Shown piece after piece: positions 25,674 to 33,446 of a stretch of DNA of 64,000 nucleotides. Source of the stretch: CAVVEC01 sp963747105 (GTDB lineage Bacteria > Acidobacteriota > Terriglobia > Terriglobales > Acidobacteriaceae). The DNA is taken from assembly GCA_963747105.1 (NCBI GenBank), contig CAVVEC010000001.1:124001-188000 (forward strand). The letters are read 5' to 3'. Under the pieces are notes generated by a model. The model searched no databases, had not been told where the DNA came from, and was given only the letters and a program-made list of their open reading frames with translations. Position 1 is the stretch's first letter, and each line of letters begins with the position of its first letter. The position numbers and the translations under genes are program-made.

Positions 25674-26048
25674 CGAGAGGGTGGCTTGGCGCACGATAGG
25701 GAGCGGCAATGTTCGCAGGGAAGCTCACCGCCCTGCACAGACCACGGGAATCATGCACGAGTTTGCTGCTCTTCCGCAAGTTCGTGCATGTTATGTTCTG
25801 TCCCTTCGAGAGGGGAAACATTTTACAAACTATTTGCGCCGGCAAGGCAAGAGGCCGCTATTCCTGTGCTACAGTTTCGCCTCGGCCTGGGAAATTCGTA
25901 CAGAATGCCAGACCTCTGCCGCTGACTTGGAACATTTCACGATGATCCCGACGGCGTCATGACCTTTGGAGGTTCAGCGGAGACAATCCGAGTTGGCCGC
26001 TTGGGTTTTACGAGTAGCAGGACACCAATCATGCAAAGGAGAAGAGAT
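25674..26048. other. 375-bp gap without a supported gene
   Basis: Three overlapping short open frames occur (about 25681-25962) but all share one region, have no ribosome site and no recognisable product, so they are not called. The right end carries the AAGGAGAAGAG ribosome site of the next gene. No promoter could be fixed. Confidence 0.5.
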
Positions 26049-27146
26049 ATGAAGTCTAGTACCAGTTATGCAATTGCGCTGCTGGCGGTGGCGTTCTTTG
26101 CCCTTGCCAGCATCGCCTTCGCTGAAAGCAGCGCCCAGGACCATCCCTACCCTAACCCGCAGGGAGTGTTCCTCGGCATCACTCACCCAGACCGGTCGCC
26201 AGCGCATCCCGGCTCGAATCTGACTCAATGGGACGGCAGCTTCACGGATCTGACCAAGGTGAAGCGTACATTCGTCTCGGTCGGGACCGATCCGCATAAA
26301 ACAAATGCCCCTACCACCGTGCCCCTGTTCGTCATTCCCATCAAGATGGTGTACGACAAGAACCATGGCAACATGACCTTTGATCCCCAGAAACACAAGC
26401 TGCCGAACGGGGAGACCGTGCTGCAGATGATCGTGAAGTCGCCGCTCTTGAACTCGAACGTGGATTTTAATCAGGGCGGAACCGACCTGGGCAAAACGCA
26501 GTATATTGACGCCTTCCAGCGTGGCTTCTGGTGGAGCGTTGTCCAGAAGAACACCAACTGGCACGTCTTGCTGGGCAAAGCGACGGTGCTGCCGGAGCAA
26601 ACCTTTAACTGCAACCAATCCAGTTGCGGCGTCGGCTCGGAGTTTGGCAAAACCGTGGGCTTATTCGACTTCAACGCCATGGACAACCTGTTGCAGACTT
26701 ACATGGCTAAATTCAAACAAATTAAGCCCAACACGCTACCTCTGTTCCTCACGTACGATGTGTACCTGACTTCGGGCGGCTGCTGCATCGGCGGTTACCA
26801 CGCTTCGAACGGGGGACCTCCGACCGCCCAGACCTACTCTTTTACCACTACCATTGATCAGGGCACCCAGGTCTTCTCCCAGGACACAGCGGCCATGTCG
26901 CACGAACTGGGAGAGTGGTCGGTGAATCCCTTCTTCGGCAGCGACACGGTCGGCTGCCAGGACAACAGCCAGATGGAAGTGGGCGATCCGCTGGTGCTTG
27001 ATGACCACCCGTACACCGTCGGCAAGTTCACCTACCACCTGCAAGACCTGGTGTTCATCGGCTACTTCGGCGCACCGAAGAAAACGTCACTGCACAGTTG
27101 GCTGAGCTTCCAGAACGACGAGAAGAATATCTGTCCCGGTCAGTGA
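26049..27146 (+). CDS. Exported protein with metalloprotease-like HELGE motif
   Basis: 365 residues from ATG 26049, chosen because AAGGAGAAG sits just upstream and a clear signal peptide follows (YAIALLAVAFFALASIAFA). The mature protein has SCGVGSEFGKTVGLFDFNAMD and, near 295, AAMSHELGEWSVNPFFG followed by acidic GCQDNSQMEVGDP. The HExxE-type stretch with later acidic residues resembles zinc-dependent exported proteases of the 'SHELxEAxTDP' kind, but a full third ligand could not be fixed. Several cysteines suggest disulphides. Family not recognised by name. Single-gene unit with its own terminator. Confidence 0.6.
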   Translation: MKSSTSYAIALLAVAFFALASIAFAESSAQDHPYPNPQGVFLGITHPDRSPAHPGSNLTQWDGSFTDLTKVKRTFVSVGTDPHKTNAPTTVPLFVIPIKMVYDKNHGNMTFDPQKHKLPNGETVLQMIVKSPLLNSNVDFNQGGTDLGKTQYIDAFQRGFWWSVVQKNTNWHVLLGKATVLPEQTFNCNQSSCGVGSEFGKTVGLFDFNAMDNLLQTYMAKFKQIKPNTLPLFLTYDVYLTSGGCCIGGYHASNGGPPTAQTYSFTTTIDQGTQVFSQDTAAMSHELGEWSVNPFFGSDTVGCQDNSQMEVGDPLVLDDHPYTVGKFTYHLQDLVFIGYFGAPKKTSLHSWLSFQNDEKNICPGQ

Positions 27147-27170
27147 CCCGCATTCTCCGGAACTCGTGAG

Positions 27171-27206
27171 CCCCGCTCCCCTCTGGGGAGCGGGCTTTTC
27201 TTCTTG
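27171..27206 (+). terminator. Rho-independent terminator
   Basis: Perfect 10-bp stem CCCGCTCCCC / GGGGAGCGGG with loop TCT (27172-27194), followed by CTTTTCTTCTT. It lies 25 bases after the stop of the exported protein and faces the end of purF. Confidence 0.9.
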
Positions 27207-27249
27207 GATCGACAGGGAAGCGAAGTCTATTGGCAAGGTCAGGTAGGAG

Positions 27250-28680
27250 TCAGCGTCGGCTGGCGCTGGCGGGCAGGATGTCCTCCATGTCCACCCAACT
27301 GGTGGGATACACGCCGGTATAACAGGCAGTACAATAGGTTGTTCTCTCACCGTCACCGCAGGCTTTCTTCATTCCCTCAAGCGAGAGGTATGCCAGCGAG
27401 TCCGCGCCGATGTACTGGCGGATCTCTTCGACCGACTTGTTCGCCGCAATCAGTTCTTTCTTGGATGGAGTGTCAACGCCGTAGAAGCACGGCGAAATCG
27501 TCGGCGGGCAGGAAATGCGCATGTGCACTTCCTTGGCCCCGGCGTTGCGGATCATGCGCACGATCTTGCGGCTGGTCGTGCCGCGCACGATGGAGTCGTC
27601 AATCAGCACAACCCGCTTGCCCGCGAGCAGGCTGCGCACCGAATTCAACTTCAGCTTCACGCCGAAGTCGCGCACATTTTGCCGCGGCTCGATGAAAGTG
27701 CGTCCCACGTAATGGTTGCGGATGAGCCCGAAGCGGAAGGGAATCCCGCTCTCCGCCGCGTAGCCCATGGCTGCGGTCACGCCTGAGTCCGGGACCGGAA
27801 CCACGATGTCGGCCTCCGCAGGCGCTTCCCGCGCCAGTTCCCGGCCCAGTTCTTCACGGCTGTCCTGCACCGCGCGCCCGAACACCAGACTGTCAGGGCG
27901 CGAGAAATAAACATGCTCGAAGATACAGCTCGATTGCGCAAGCGACGGAGCATAAAAGCGGGACGTGACTCCTTCCGGACCAACCACGATGAGTTCCCCC
28001 GGCTTCACATCGCGCTCGTAGGCAGCGCCGATCAGGTCAAAGGCGCAGGTTTCCGAGGCAAAAACAATCGTGTCCTGCTTTTCGCCCGCTTGCGCCGGAA
28101 TTCTGCCCATGGCGAGTGGCCGGAAGCCTCGCGGGTCACGCGCCGCAAAAATGCGGTCGGGGCTGATCATCACCAGCGAGAATGCGCCTTCCACCCGGCG
28201 CAGCGCGTCCGCCATCGCTTCGGGCAGGGTGTGCTCCTTCGAGAGCGCAATCAGGTGCACGATTACTTCGGTGTCGCTGTTTGTCTGAAAGATGGAACCC
28301 TGGCCCTCGAGCCGGTGACGGATATCCTGGGCGTTGACCAGGTTGCCATTGTGGGCCAGCGCCATCATTCCCTTGTTCGATTGCACCAGGATAGGCTGCG
28401 CGTTGAGCAGCGCCGAATCACCCGCCGTCGAATAGCGCGTGTGCCCGATGGCCAGCGTGCCGCGCAGCTCCGCCAGAACCTCCTCGCTAAAAATGTCCGC
28501 CACCAGTCCCATGGCCTTGTGCATGTGCAGAGTCATGCCGTCGGAGGTGACAATGCCCGCCGATTCCTGCCCGCGGTGCTGCAGGGCGTGAAGGCCCAGG
28601 TAGCCGAGCTTCTCCGCTTCGGGGTGGGCGTAGATCGCCACCACCCCGCACTCGTCGCGGAATTTGTCGGAAGGAAGCAT
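27250..28680 (-). CDS. purF: Amidophosphoribosyltransferase
   Basis: 476 residues. First committed step of purine synthesis: PRPP plus glutamine to phosphoribosylamine. A ten-residue propeptide precedes the catalytic cysteine C11 (DECGVVAIYAHP); ALQHRGQESAGI and IGHTRYSTAGDS belong to the glutaminase half; the PRPP loop is VVLIDDSIVRGTTS. Cysteines in SSCIFEHVYFSRPDS, SPCFYGVDTP and YCTACYTG match the Bacillus-type enzyme that carries an Fe-S cluster. It follows purL after 57 bp on the same strand, in an operon. The gap holds a TCAGCACTCAGC-type repeat. Confidence 0.97.
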   Translation of the reverse strand: MLPSDKFRDECGVVAIYAHPEAEKLGYLGLHALQHRGQESAGIVTSDGMTLHMHKAMGLVADIFSEEVLAELRGTLAIGHTRYSTAGDSALLNAQPILVQSNKGMMALAHNGNLVNAQDIRHRLEGQGSIFQTNSDTEVIVHLIALSKEHTLPEAMADALRRVEGAFSLVMISPDRIFAARDPRGFRPLAMGRIPAQAGEKQDTIVFASETCAFDLIGAAYERDVKPGELIVVGPEGVTSRFYAPSLAQSSCIFEHVYFSRPDSLVFGRAVQDSREELGRELAREAPAEADIVVPVPDSGVTAAMGYAAESGIPFRFGLIRNHYVGRTFIEPRQNVRDFGVKLKLNSVRSLLAGKRVVLIDDSIVRGTTSRKIVRMIRNAGAKEVHMRISCPPTISPCFYGVDTPSKKELIAANKSVEEIRQYIGADSLAYLSLEGMKKACGDGERTTYCTACYTGVYPTSWVDMEDILPASASRR

Positions 28681-28712
28681 TCAGCACTCAGCCGTCAGCA
28701 TTCAGTTCTCAG
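28681..28712. repeat. Intergenic CAGCACTCAGCCGTCAGC-type repeat
   Basis: Fills most of the 57-bp purL-purF gap with CAGCACTCAG, GTCAGCATTCAG and TTCTCAG words, akin to 8785-8815 and 48383-48430. Since it lies inside an operon it is transcribed. Confidence 0.5.
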
Positions 28713-28737
28713 ACCTGCTCCGTGGTTCAGCGGTTTC

Positions 28738-31113
28738 CTAATCCGCTGCCACCGTTTTCGGTTCCGTCTGCAACGCCTTCACCAGCGCGCCTTCATAGGC
28801 CTCGCGCAATTCGCCCGCCGCTGCCGACACCACGACTCGGCCGTCCAGCCTGATCTCTATCTGTTCGGAACCTGTCTCCCCGATCTGTTCTGAAGAGATG
28901 CCGTATTTTACCGCTATCTGTTGGATTCGCGAGAGATTACTCTGGTCGCACGAGATCACCACCCGGCTGGCGTCTTCCCCGAACAGCACTGACTCCGGCG
29001 GCAGCCCCTGCGAGGCCAAATCCACTTTCATCCCAACGCCTTTGGAGAAGGCTGATTCCGCCAGCGTAACCGCGATCCCACCTTCCGAGCAGTCGTGCGC
29101 CGACTCCACTATGCCCGCCTGAATCATTTCGATCAGCGCCTTCTGCAGCGCAGCCTCTCTCGCCAGTTCCAGGGCCGGAGGGAATCCCCAAACCGATCCC
29201 AGAACTTCCTTGGCGTACTCGGAAGAGCCCAATTCCGATTCCGCATCAGTGGCGTCTCCTGGCTCCGAAGCCCGCAACAGAACGATGGCTCGTCCCGGCT
29301 CGCGGAAGTGGGGAAACACGGCTTTGTGCACATCGTCCAGAATGCCGACAATTCCCAGCACCGGCGTGGGATAAATCCCTTCGCCGAGCGTCTCGTTATA
29401 GAAGCTGACGTTACCGCCAGTAATGGGAACATCCAATTCCTCGCAAGCTTTGGTAATTCCGTCAATCACCTGCGAAAACTGCCACATGGTTTGCGGCTTT
29501 TCCGGATTGCCGAAGTTCAAGCAATTGGTCGCGCCAACCGGCGTTGCGCCCGTGCACGCCACGTTACGAGCGGCGTCAGCTACGGCGTGCATGGCTCCCA
29601 GTTGCGGATCGAGATAACACCAGCGTCCGTTGCCATCCAGAGCCATGGCCAGCCCGCGATTTGAACCCTTGATGCGAATCACGCCGGCATCGCCGGCTCC
29701 CGGAGCCTCGACCGTATTGGTCTGCACCATGTGGTCGTACTGCTGCCACACCCAGCGCTTGCCGCAGATGTTCGGACTCGCCAGCAGGCGCTTGAAATTG
29801 CCCGTCAGATCGCCGATTTCCGCGAGTTTGATGTGCTCCGGCATCTCTCGCGACACTGGAGGCTCCCACCGCTTGAGAGAACGCTGGTAAACGGGAGCAT
29901 CGTCGGTGAGCGCCTTATTGGGGATCTCGGAAACAATTTTCCCGTGTTCAAGCACGCGCATCTTGCCGTCGCTGGTGACGCGGCCGATTTCAACTGCGTC
30001 GAGCCCCCACTTCTCGAAGAAGCGAAAGACTTCCTCTTCCCGGCCTTTCTGGGCCACGAGCAACATGCGCTCCTGCGATTCGCTCAGCATGATCTCGTAA
30101 GGAGTCATGCCGGTCTCGCGTTGCGGCACGCGATCCAACTCGACTTCGGTTCCAACTTTGCCGCGCGCTCCCATCTCACAGGTAGAACAGGTCAAACCCG
30201 CGGCGCCCATGTCCTGGATGCCCACGATCGCGCCCGTCTGCATGGCTTCGAGACAGGCTTCGAGCAACAGCTTCTCTAAGAACGGATCGCCCACCTGCAC
30301 GTTGGGCCGCTTCGCCTCGGAAGCCTCACTGAACTCCTCGCTTGCCATGGTGGCGCCGTGAATGCCGTCGCGCCCGGTCTTGGCCCCCACGTAAATCACG
30401 GGATTGCCTTCGCCGGCCGCGCGCGCATAGAAGATCTGATCGCGTCGCACCAGACCAAGAGCAAAAGCATTCACCAGCGGATTCGACGAATAGCAGGCCT
30501 CAAACTTGGTTTCTCCGCCGAGGTTGGGCACTCCGAAACAGTTTCCATAAGAAGCAATGCCGCTGACCACGCCCTCGAGCAGCGCGTGATTTTTGTGAAT
30601 TTCCGCTTGTCTGGGTTGTGGGGCGCGAACACTCTTGTCCGCGACCGCGCGCAGCTCGCCTTGCGCGGGCAAGTCGGCCCCGCCCACACCAGCGGTGATC
30701 GGCCCGAATCGCAGCGAATCCATTACCGCAACCGGCCTCGCGCCCATGGTGAAGATATCGCGCAGGATCCCGCCTACGCCGGTCGCCGCTCCCTGAAAAG
30801 GCTCAATAAACGAAGGATGATTGTGCGATTCGATCTTGAAGGCGCAAGCCCAGCCGTCGCCAATATCAATAATGCCCGCGTTCTCACCCGGCCCCTGCAC
30901 CACGCGGCGGCTGCGTGTCGGCAGGCGCTTCAAATGTACACGGGAGGATTTATAGGAGCAGTGCTCGCTCCACATCACGCTGAAGATGCCCAGTTCGGTG
31001 ATCGTGGGTTCGCGCCCGCCCAGCAACTGCCTGATCTTTTCGTATTCCTCAGGCGTAAGCCCATGCTCCCGGACAAGGTCGGGCGTGATGGCAAGAGTAG
31101 GGGTAGCGTTCAT
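28738..31113 (-). CDS. purL: Phosphoribosylformylglycinamidine synthase II, small type
   Basis: 791 residues. ATP-dependent amidation of FGAR to FGAM; the small form works with separate PurS and PurQ, which are not in this window. Seen: MWSEHCSYKSSRVHLK, GENAGIIDIGDGWACAFKIESHNHPSF, QGAATGVGGILRDIFTMGARP, a second AIRS-like half with TGGNVSFYNET, and AHDCSEGGIAVTLAESAFS. Length and motifs fit PurL of Bacillus/Thermotoga type. First gene of the purL-purF unit; divergent from the membrane protein gene at 31291. Confidence 0.97.
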   Translation of the reverse strand: MNATPTLAITPDLVREHGLTPEEYEKIRQLLGGREPTITELGIFSVMWSEHCSYKSSRVHLKRLPTRSRRVVQGPGENAGIIDIGDGWACAFKIESHNHPSFIEPFQGAATGVGGILRDIFTMGARPVAVMDSLRFGPITAGVGGADLPAQGELRAVADKSVRAPQPRQAEIHKNHALLEGVVSGIASYGNCFGVPNLGGETKFEACYSSNPLVNAFALGLVRRDQIFYARAAGEGNPVIYVGAKTGRDGIHGATMASEEFSEASEAKRPNVQVGDPFLEKLLLEACLEAMQTGAIVGIQDMGAAGLTCSTCEMGARGKVGTEVELDRVPQRETGMTPYEIMLSESQERMLLVAQKGREEEVFRFFEKWGLDAVEIGRVTSDGKMRVLEHGKIVSEIPNKALTDDAPVYQRSLKRWEPPVSREMPEHIKLAEIGDLTGNFKRLLASPNICGKRWVWQQYDHMVQTNTVEAPGAGDAGVIRIKGSNRGLAMALDGNGRWCYLDPQLGAMHAVADAARNVACTGATPVGATNCLNFGNPEKPQTMWQFSQVIDGITKACEELDVPITGGNVSFYNETLGEGIYPTPVLGIVGILDDVHKAVFPHFREPGRAIVLLRASEPGDATDAESELGSSEYAKEVLGSVWGFPPALELAREAALQKALIEMIQAGIVESAHDCSEGGIAVTLAESAFSKGVGMKVDLASQGLPPESVLFGEDASRVVISCDQSNLSRIQQIAVKYGISSEQIGETGSEQIEIRLDGRVVVSAAAGELREAYEGALVKALQTEPKTVAAD

Positions 31114-31176
31114 GGGGAAATTCTATTGTCGCATTTTGCATAAAGTCTGAATAGGTAAACCTCTTTGGCGGTTTCT

Positions 31177-31262
31177 GCTTTGCACACGCACAACAAAGCC
31201 TTCCGGCATGGCCGGAGCCCGACAAACACCGGGCGAGGAAATGCGTCTAGGAGAAAGTCCAG
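31177..31262 (+). ncRNA. Candidate structured leader RNA
   Basis: In the gap between purL and the next plus-strand gene four hairpins can be drawn in 86 bases: GCTTTG/CAAAGC (31177-31199), TCCGGC-ATG-GCCGGA (31202-31216), GCCCG/CGGGC with loop ACAAACAC (31217-31234), and CTAGGA/TCCAG with one bulge (31247-31262). ACGCA (31186-31190) can pair with TGCGT (31242-31246), alternatively to the first hairpin, closing a three-way junction with an unpaired GAGGAAA. It does not match a riboswitch consensus I know. No promoter identified. Confidence 0.3.
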
Positions 31263-31290
31263 CTATACTGAGCCACCAGGCCTCGTGTAT

Positions 31291-33381
31291 ATGTTGGGCT
31301 GGCGGCTAGGGTGCCAAAACGGTAAGGAAAGGACTGGCAAAATCGCAAATCAGGATGAAATCGGCGGGAAACCGGTCCAGCGGTTTGAACTCAGCTGGCA
31401 GGGCCGATACCTGGTAATCGGTGCGTTGGCGGTTCTGCTGGTTTTGATGTTGCTGCAGTTCTCGACGCCTAGTATCTGCTGCGGAGACTTCGACGGCTAT
31501 TACCACATCCGCTGGAGCCAGATTCTGTGGCAAGGACTGCGGCATGGACACTTGCCGAGCTTCACCTGGCTTCCCCTTACCACCCTGGGACCCTCTACCT
31601 ACGCAGACCAGCACTTCCTGTTTCACGTTCTGCTGATCCCTTTCACCTGGTTTGGCAATCTGCGCTTTGGGGCAAAGATCGCGACAACTCTGTTCAGCGG
31701 CCTGGCGGTTTTCTCGCTGTACGGGCTGGTTGTACGTTACCGGATTCGCTATCCACTGCTGTGGCTTCTGGCGCTCTTAGGGTGCTCATGGGTGTTCTAC
31801 GTGCGCCTCAACATGACCAAGGCGCTGGGCCTCTCCCTTTTGTTCATAGTGGTTGGAATCTGGTTGTTGTTGGAACGCAAGTACAAGTGGCTGGCGCCTG
31901 CGGCGTTTCTGTATGTGTGGAGCTACAACCTGTTCGTCATGCTGGGGATACTCGCGCTGATTTGGGTTGGCGTGCTCTGGTGGAGCGAGAAGCGGATCGA
32001 ATGGCGCCCGCTTTTGTGGACGGGAGTTGGAACCATAGCTGGACTTGTCGTCAATCCTTACTTTCCCCACAACCTGGCGCTTTTTTTCAGCCACGTGCTA
32101 GCCAAATCCGGGCAGATGTCAGTGACGGAGGGCGCAGGGCTGGAGTGGTACTCCCCTTCGAGCTGGGACTTCCTGACCAGCTCTGCCGTGGCTTGCGCAG
32201 CTATGGTGATCGGCTTTGTCGCTTTCGGCTATGCACTATCAGCGAATCGCCATCAGCGAGTCCGCAATCAACGGTCCCTGCTCTTCCTCCTGTTTTCGGG
32301 CTTCCTCCTGTTGATTTCCACTCGATCGAATCGGTTTCTGGAATATTGGCCGCCATTTGCAGTGCTGTTTGCGGCCTTTACCCTGCAATCTGTATGGCAG
32401 AACAACCGGAAGGAAGGCGCAGGCGAGCCCGCTCCTGATCAACAGTGGGAGATCGGCCCCGGCTGGAACATCGTTTTTGCCGGAGTTACGATTCTGCTTG
32501 GCGCTGCTTTTGTCAGCAATGTGTATGCCGCCCGTTCGACGATTCTCTCGGCCACGAAGGGTCCCGATCACTACCAGGCAGGAGCTGGCTGGCTCCTGAA
32601 CAACGTTCCACCGGGTGCATTGATTTATGACGTGAACTGGTCGGACTTCCCGAAACTGTTCTTCTATGACACCAACCACAGTTACGTCTCCGGCCTTGAT
32701 CCGCTTTACTTGCACGACCAGCACCCCAACCTGGTGCAGCTCAATGACCGCCTGTCGAGTCGTGAGGAGAAAGATCCAGCGGGAGCGATCCGATCTGCGT
32801 TCGCAGATCTTGGTCCCTCGGGCGTGAGTTATATTTTTGTAGGCGACTATCCCGCTCCTCCTCCTCCCGAGTGGTTGCAATACATAAGGGAATCGGGAGG
32901 CTTCGAGCCAGTTTACCGCGACAAGGAATGCTTCATTCTCCGGGTTGTCGAAAAGCCAGAGCAAATTCAAGCCGCACAGGCCGCGCCTGCACCGACGGCT
33001 CCACCTCGGGAGCCCCCAAGCAGCGGGGCCGCACCTTCCACTCAACCGGTACGTCATTGGGACTCACCCGAGCAGCGCAAGAAAGCCGCCATGCAAATCC
33101 GCGGCAGATTTGGTGGAGACATCTACGGCTCGGACGAGGAGGACTTTGAAGGTGGCGGTCCGGCTTTGGTCGTCCACAACAAGAAGGCGACCGAACAGTG
33201 GGCCAGGAATCTGTTTATGCACGACGCGGCGTCCAAAACAGGGGAAGCGTTGTGGCAGCTCGGGTTCCGCAGCTACGTGGTGACAGATGAGGTGGACACC
33301 TGGGGGATGAAGGTGCTGGGAAACCCGACCTACCGTTCGCTTTTTGACCAGCAGGCGGCGAAGGAGCCCCAGCAAAAGTAA
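31291..33381 (+). CDS. Polytopic membrane protein resembling GT-C/STT3 glycosyltransferases
   Basis: About 696 residues from ATG 31291; the frame is open to a TTG at 31165 but that part overlaps a structured, probably non-coding stretch, so the start is uncertain. A loop after the first span has CCGDFDGYYHIRWSQ and later STYADQHFLFHVLL, resembling the acidic DxYYH-type loop of oligosaccharyltransferase-like GT-C enzymes. About eleven hydrophobic segments reach to about residue 430; then a soluble domain (GPDHYQAGAGWLLNNVPPGALIYDV), a Pro/Ala linker and an acidic tail. Likely transfers sugar from a lipid carrier in the periplasm; donor and acceptor unknown. Confidence 0.65.
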   Translation: MLGWRLGCQNGKERTGKIANQDEIGGKPVQRFELSWQGRYLVIGALAVLLVLMLLQFSTPSICCGDFDGYYHIRWSQILWQGLRHGHLPSFTWLPLTTLGPSTYADQHFLFHVLLIPFTWFGNLRFGAKIATTLFSGLAVFSLYGLVVRYRIRYPLLWLLALLGCSWVFYVRLNMTKALGLSLLFIVVGIWLLLERKYKWLAPAAFLYVWSYNLFVMLGILALIWVGVLWWSEKRIEWRPLLWTGVGTIAGLVVNPYFPHNLALFFSHVLAKSGQMSVTEGAGLEWYSPSSWDFLTSSAVACAAMVIGFVAFGYALSANRHQRVRNQRSLLFLLFSGFLLLISTRSNRFLEYWPPFAVLFAAFTLQSVWQNNRKEGAGEPAPDQQWEIGPGWNIVFAGVTILLGAAFVSNVYAARSTILSATKGPDHYQAGAGWLLNNVPPGALIYDVNWSDFPKLFFYDTNHSYVSGLDPLYLHDQHPNLVQLNDRLSSREEKDPAGAIRSAFADLGPSGVSYIFVGDYPAPPPPEWLQYIRESGGFEPVYRDKECFILRVVEKPEQIQAAQAAPAPTAPPREPPSSGAAPSTQPVRHWDSPEQRKKAAMQIRGRFGGDIYGSDEEDFEGGGPALVVHNKKATEQWARNLFMHDAASKTGEALWQLGFRSYVVTDEVDTWGMKVLGNPTYRSLFDQQAAKEPQQK

Positions 33382-33446
33382 CCTCGGGCTCGGGCTTGAC
33401 TGAAGGATTGCGCGCGGTATTCGACTCCCATCTGGATTTCACTGGA

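Noticed and set aside
25681..25962. Three overlapping small open frames after the TonB-dependent receptor
   Set aside because: Mutually exclusive frames with no ribosome site, no domain and random composition.
31177..31262. Cyclic-di-GMP (GEMM) riboswitch
   Set aside because: CACGCACA and CAAAGCC words are reminiscent, but the second half of the GEMM core (GTAGCGGGGTTACCG-like) is missing; kept only as an unnamed structured RNA.
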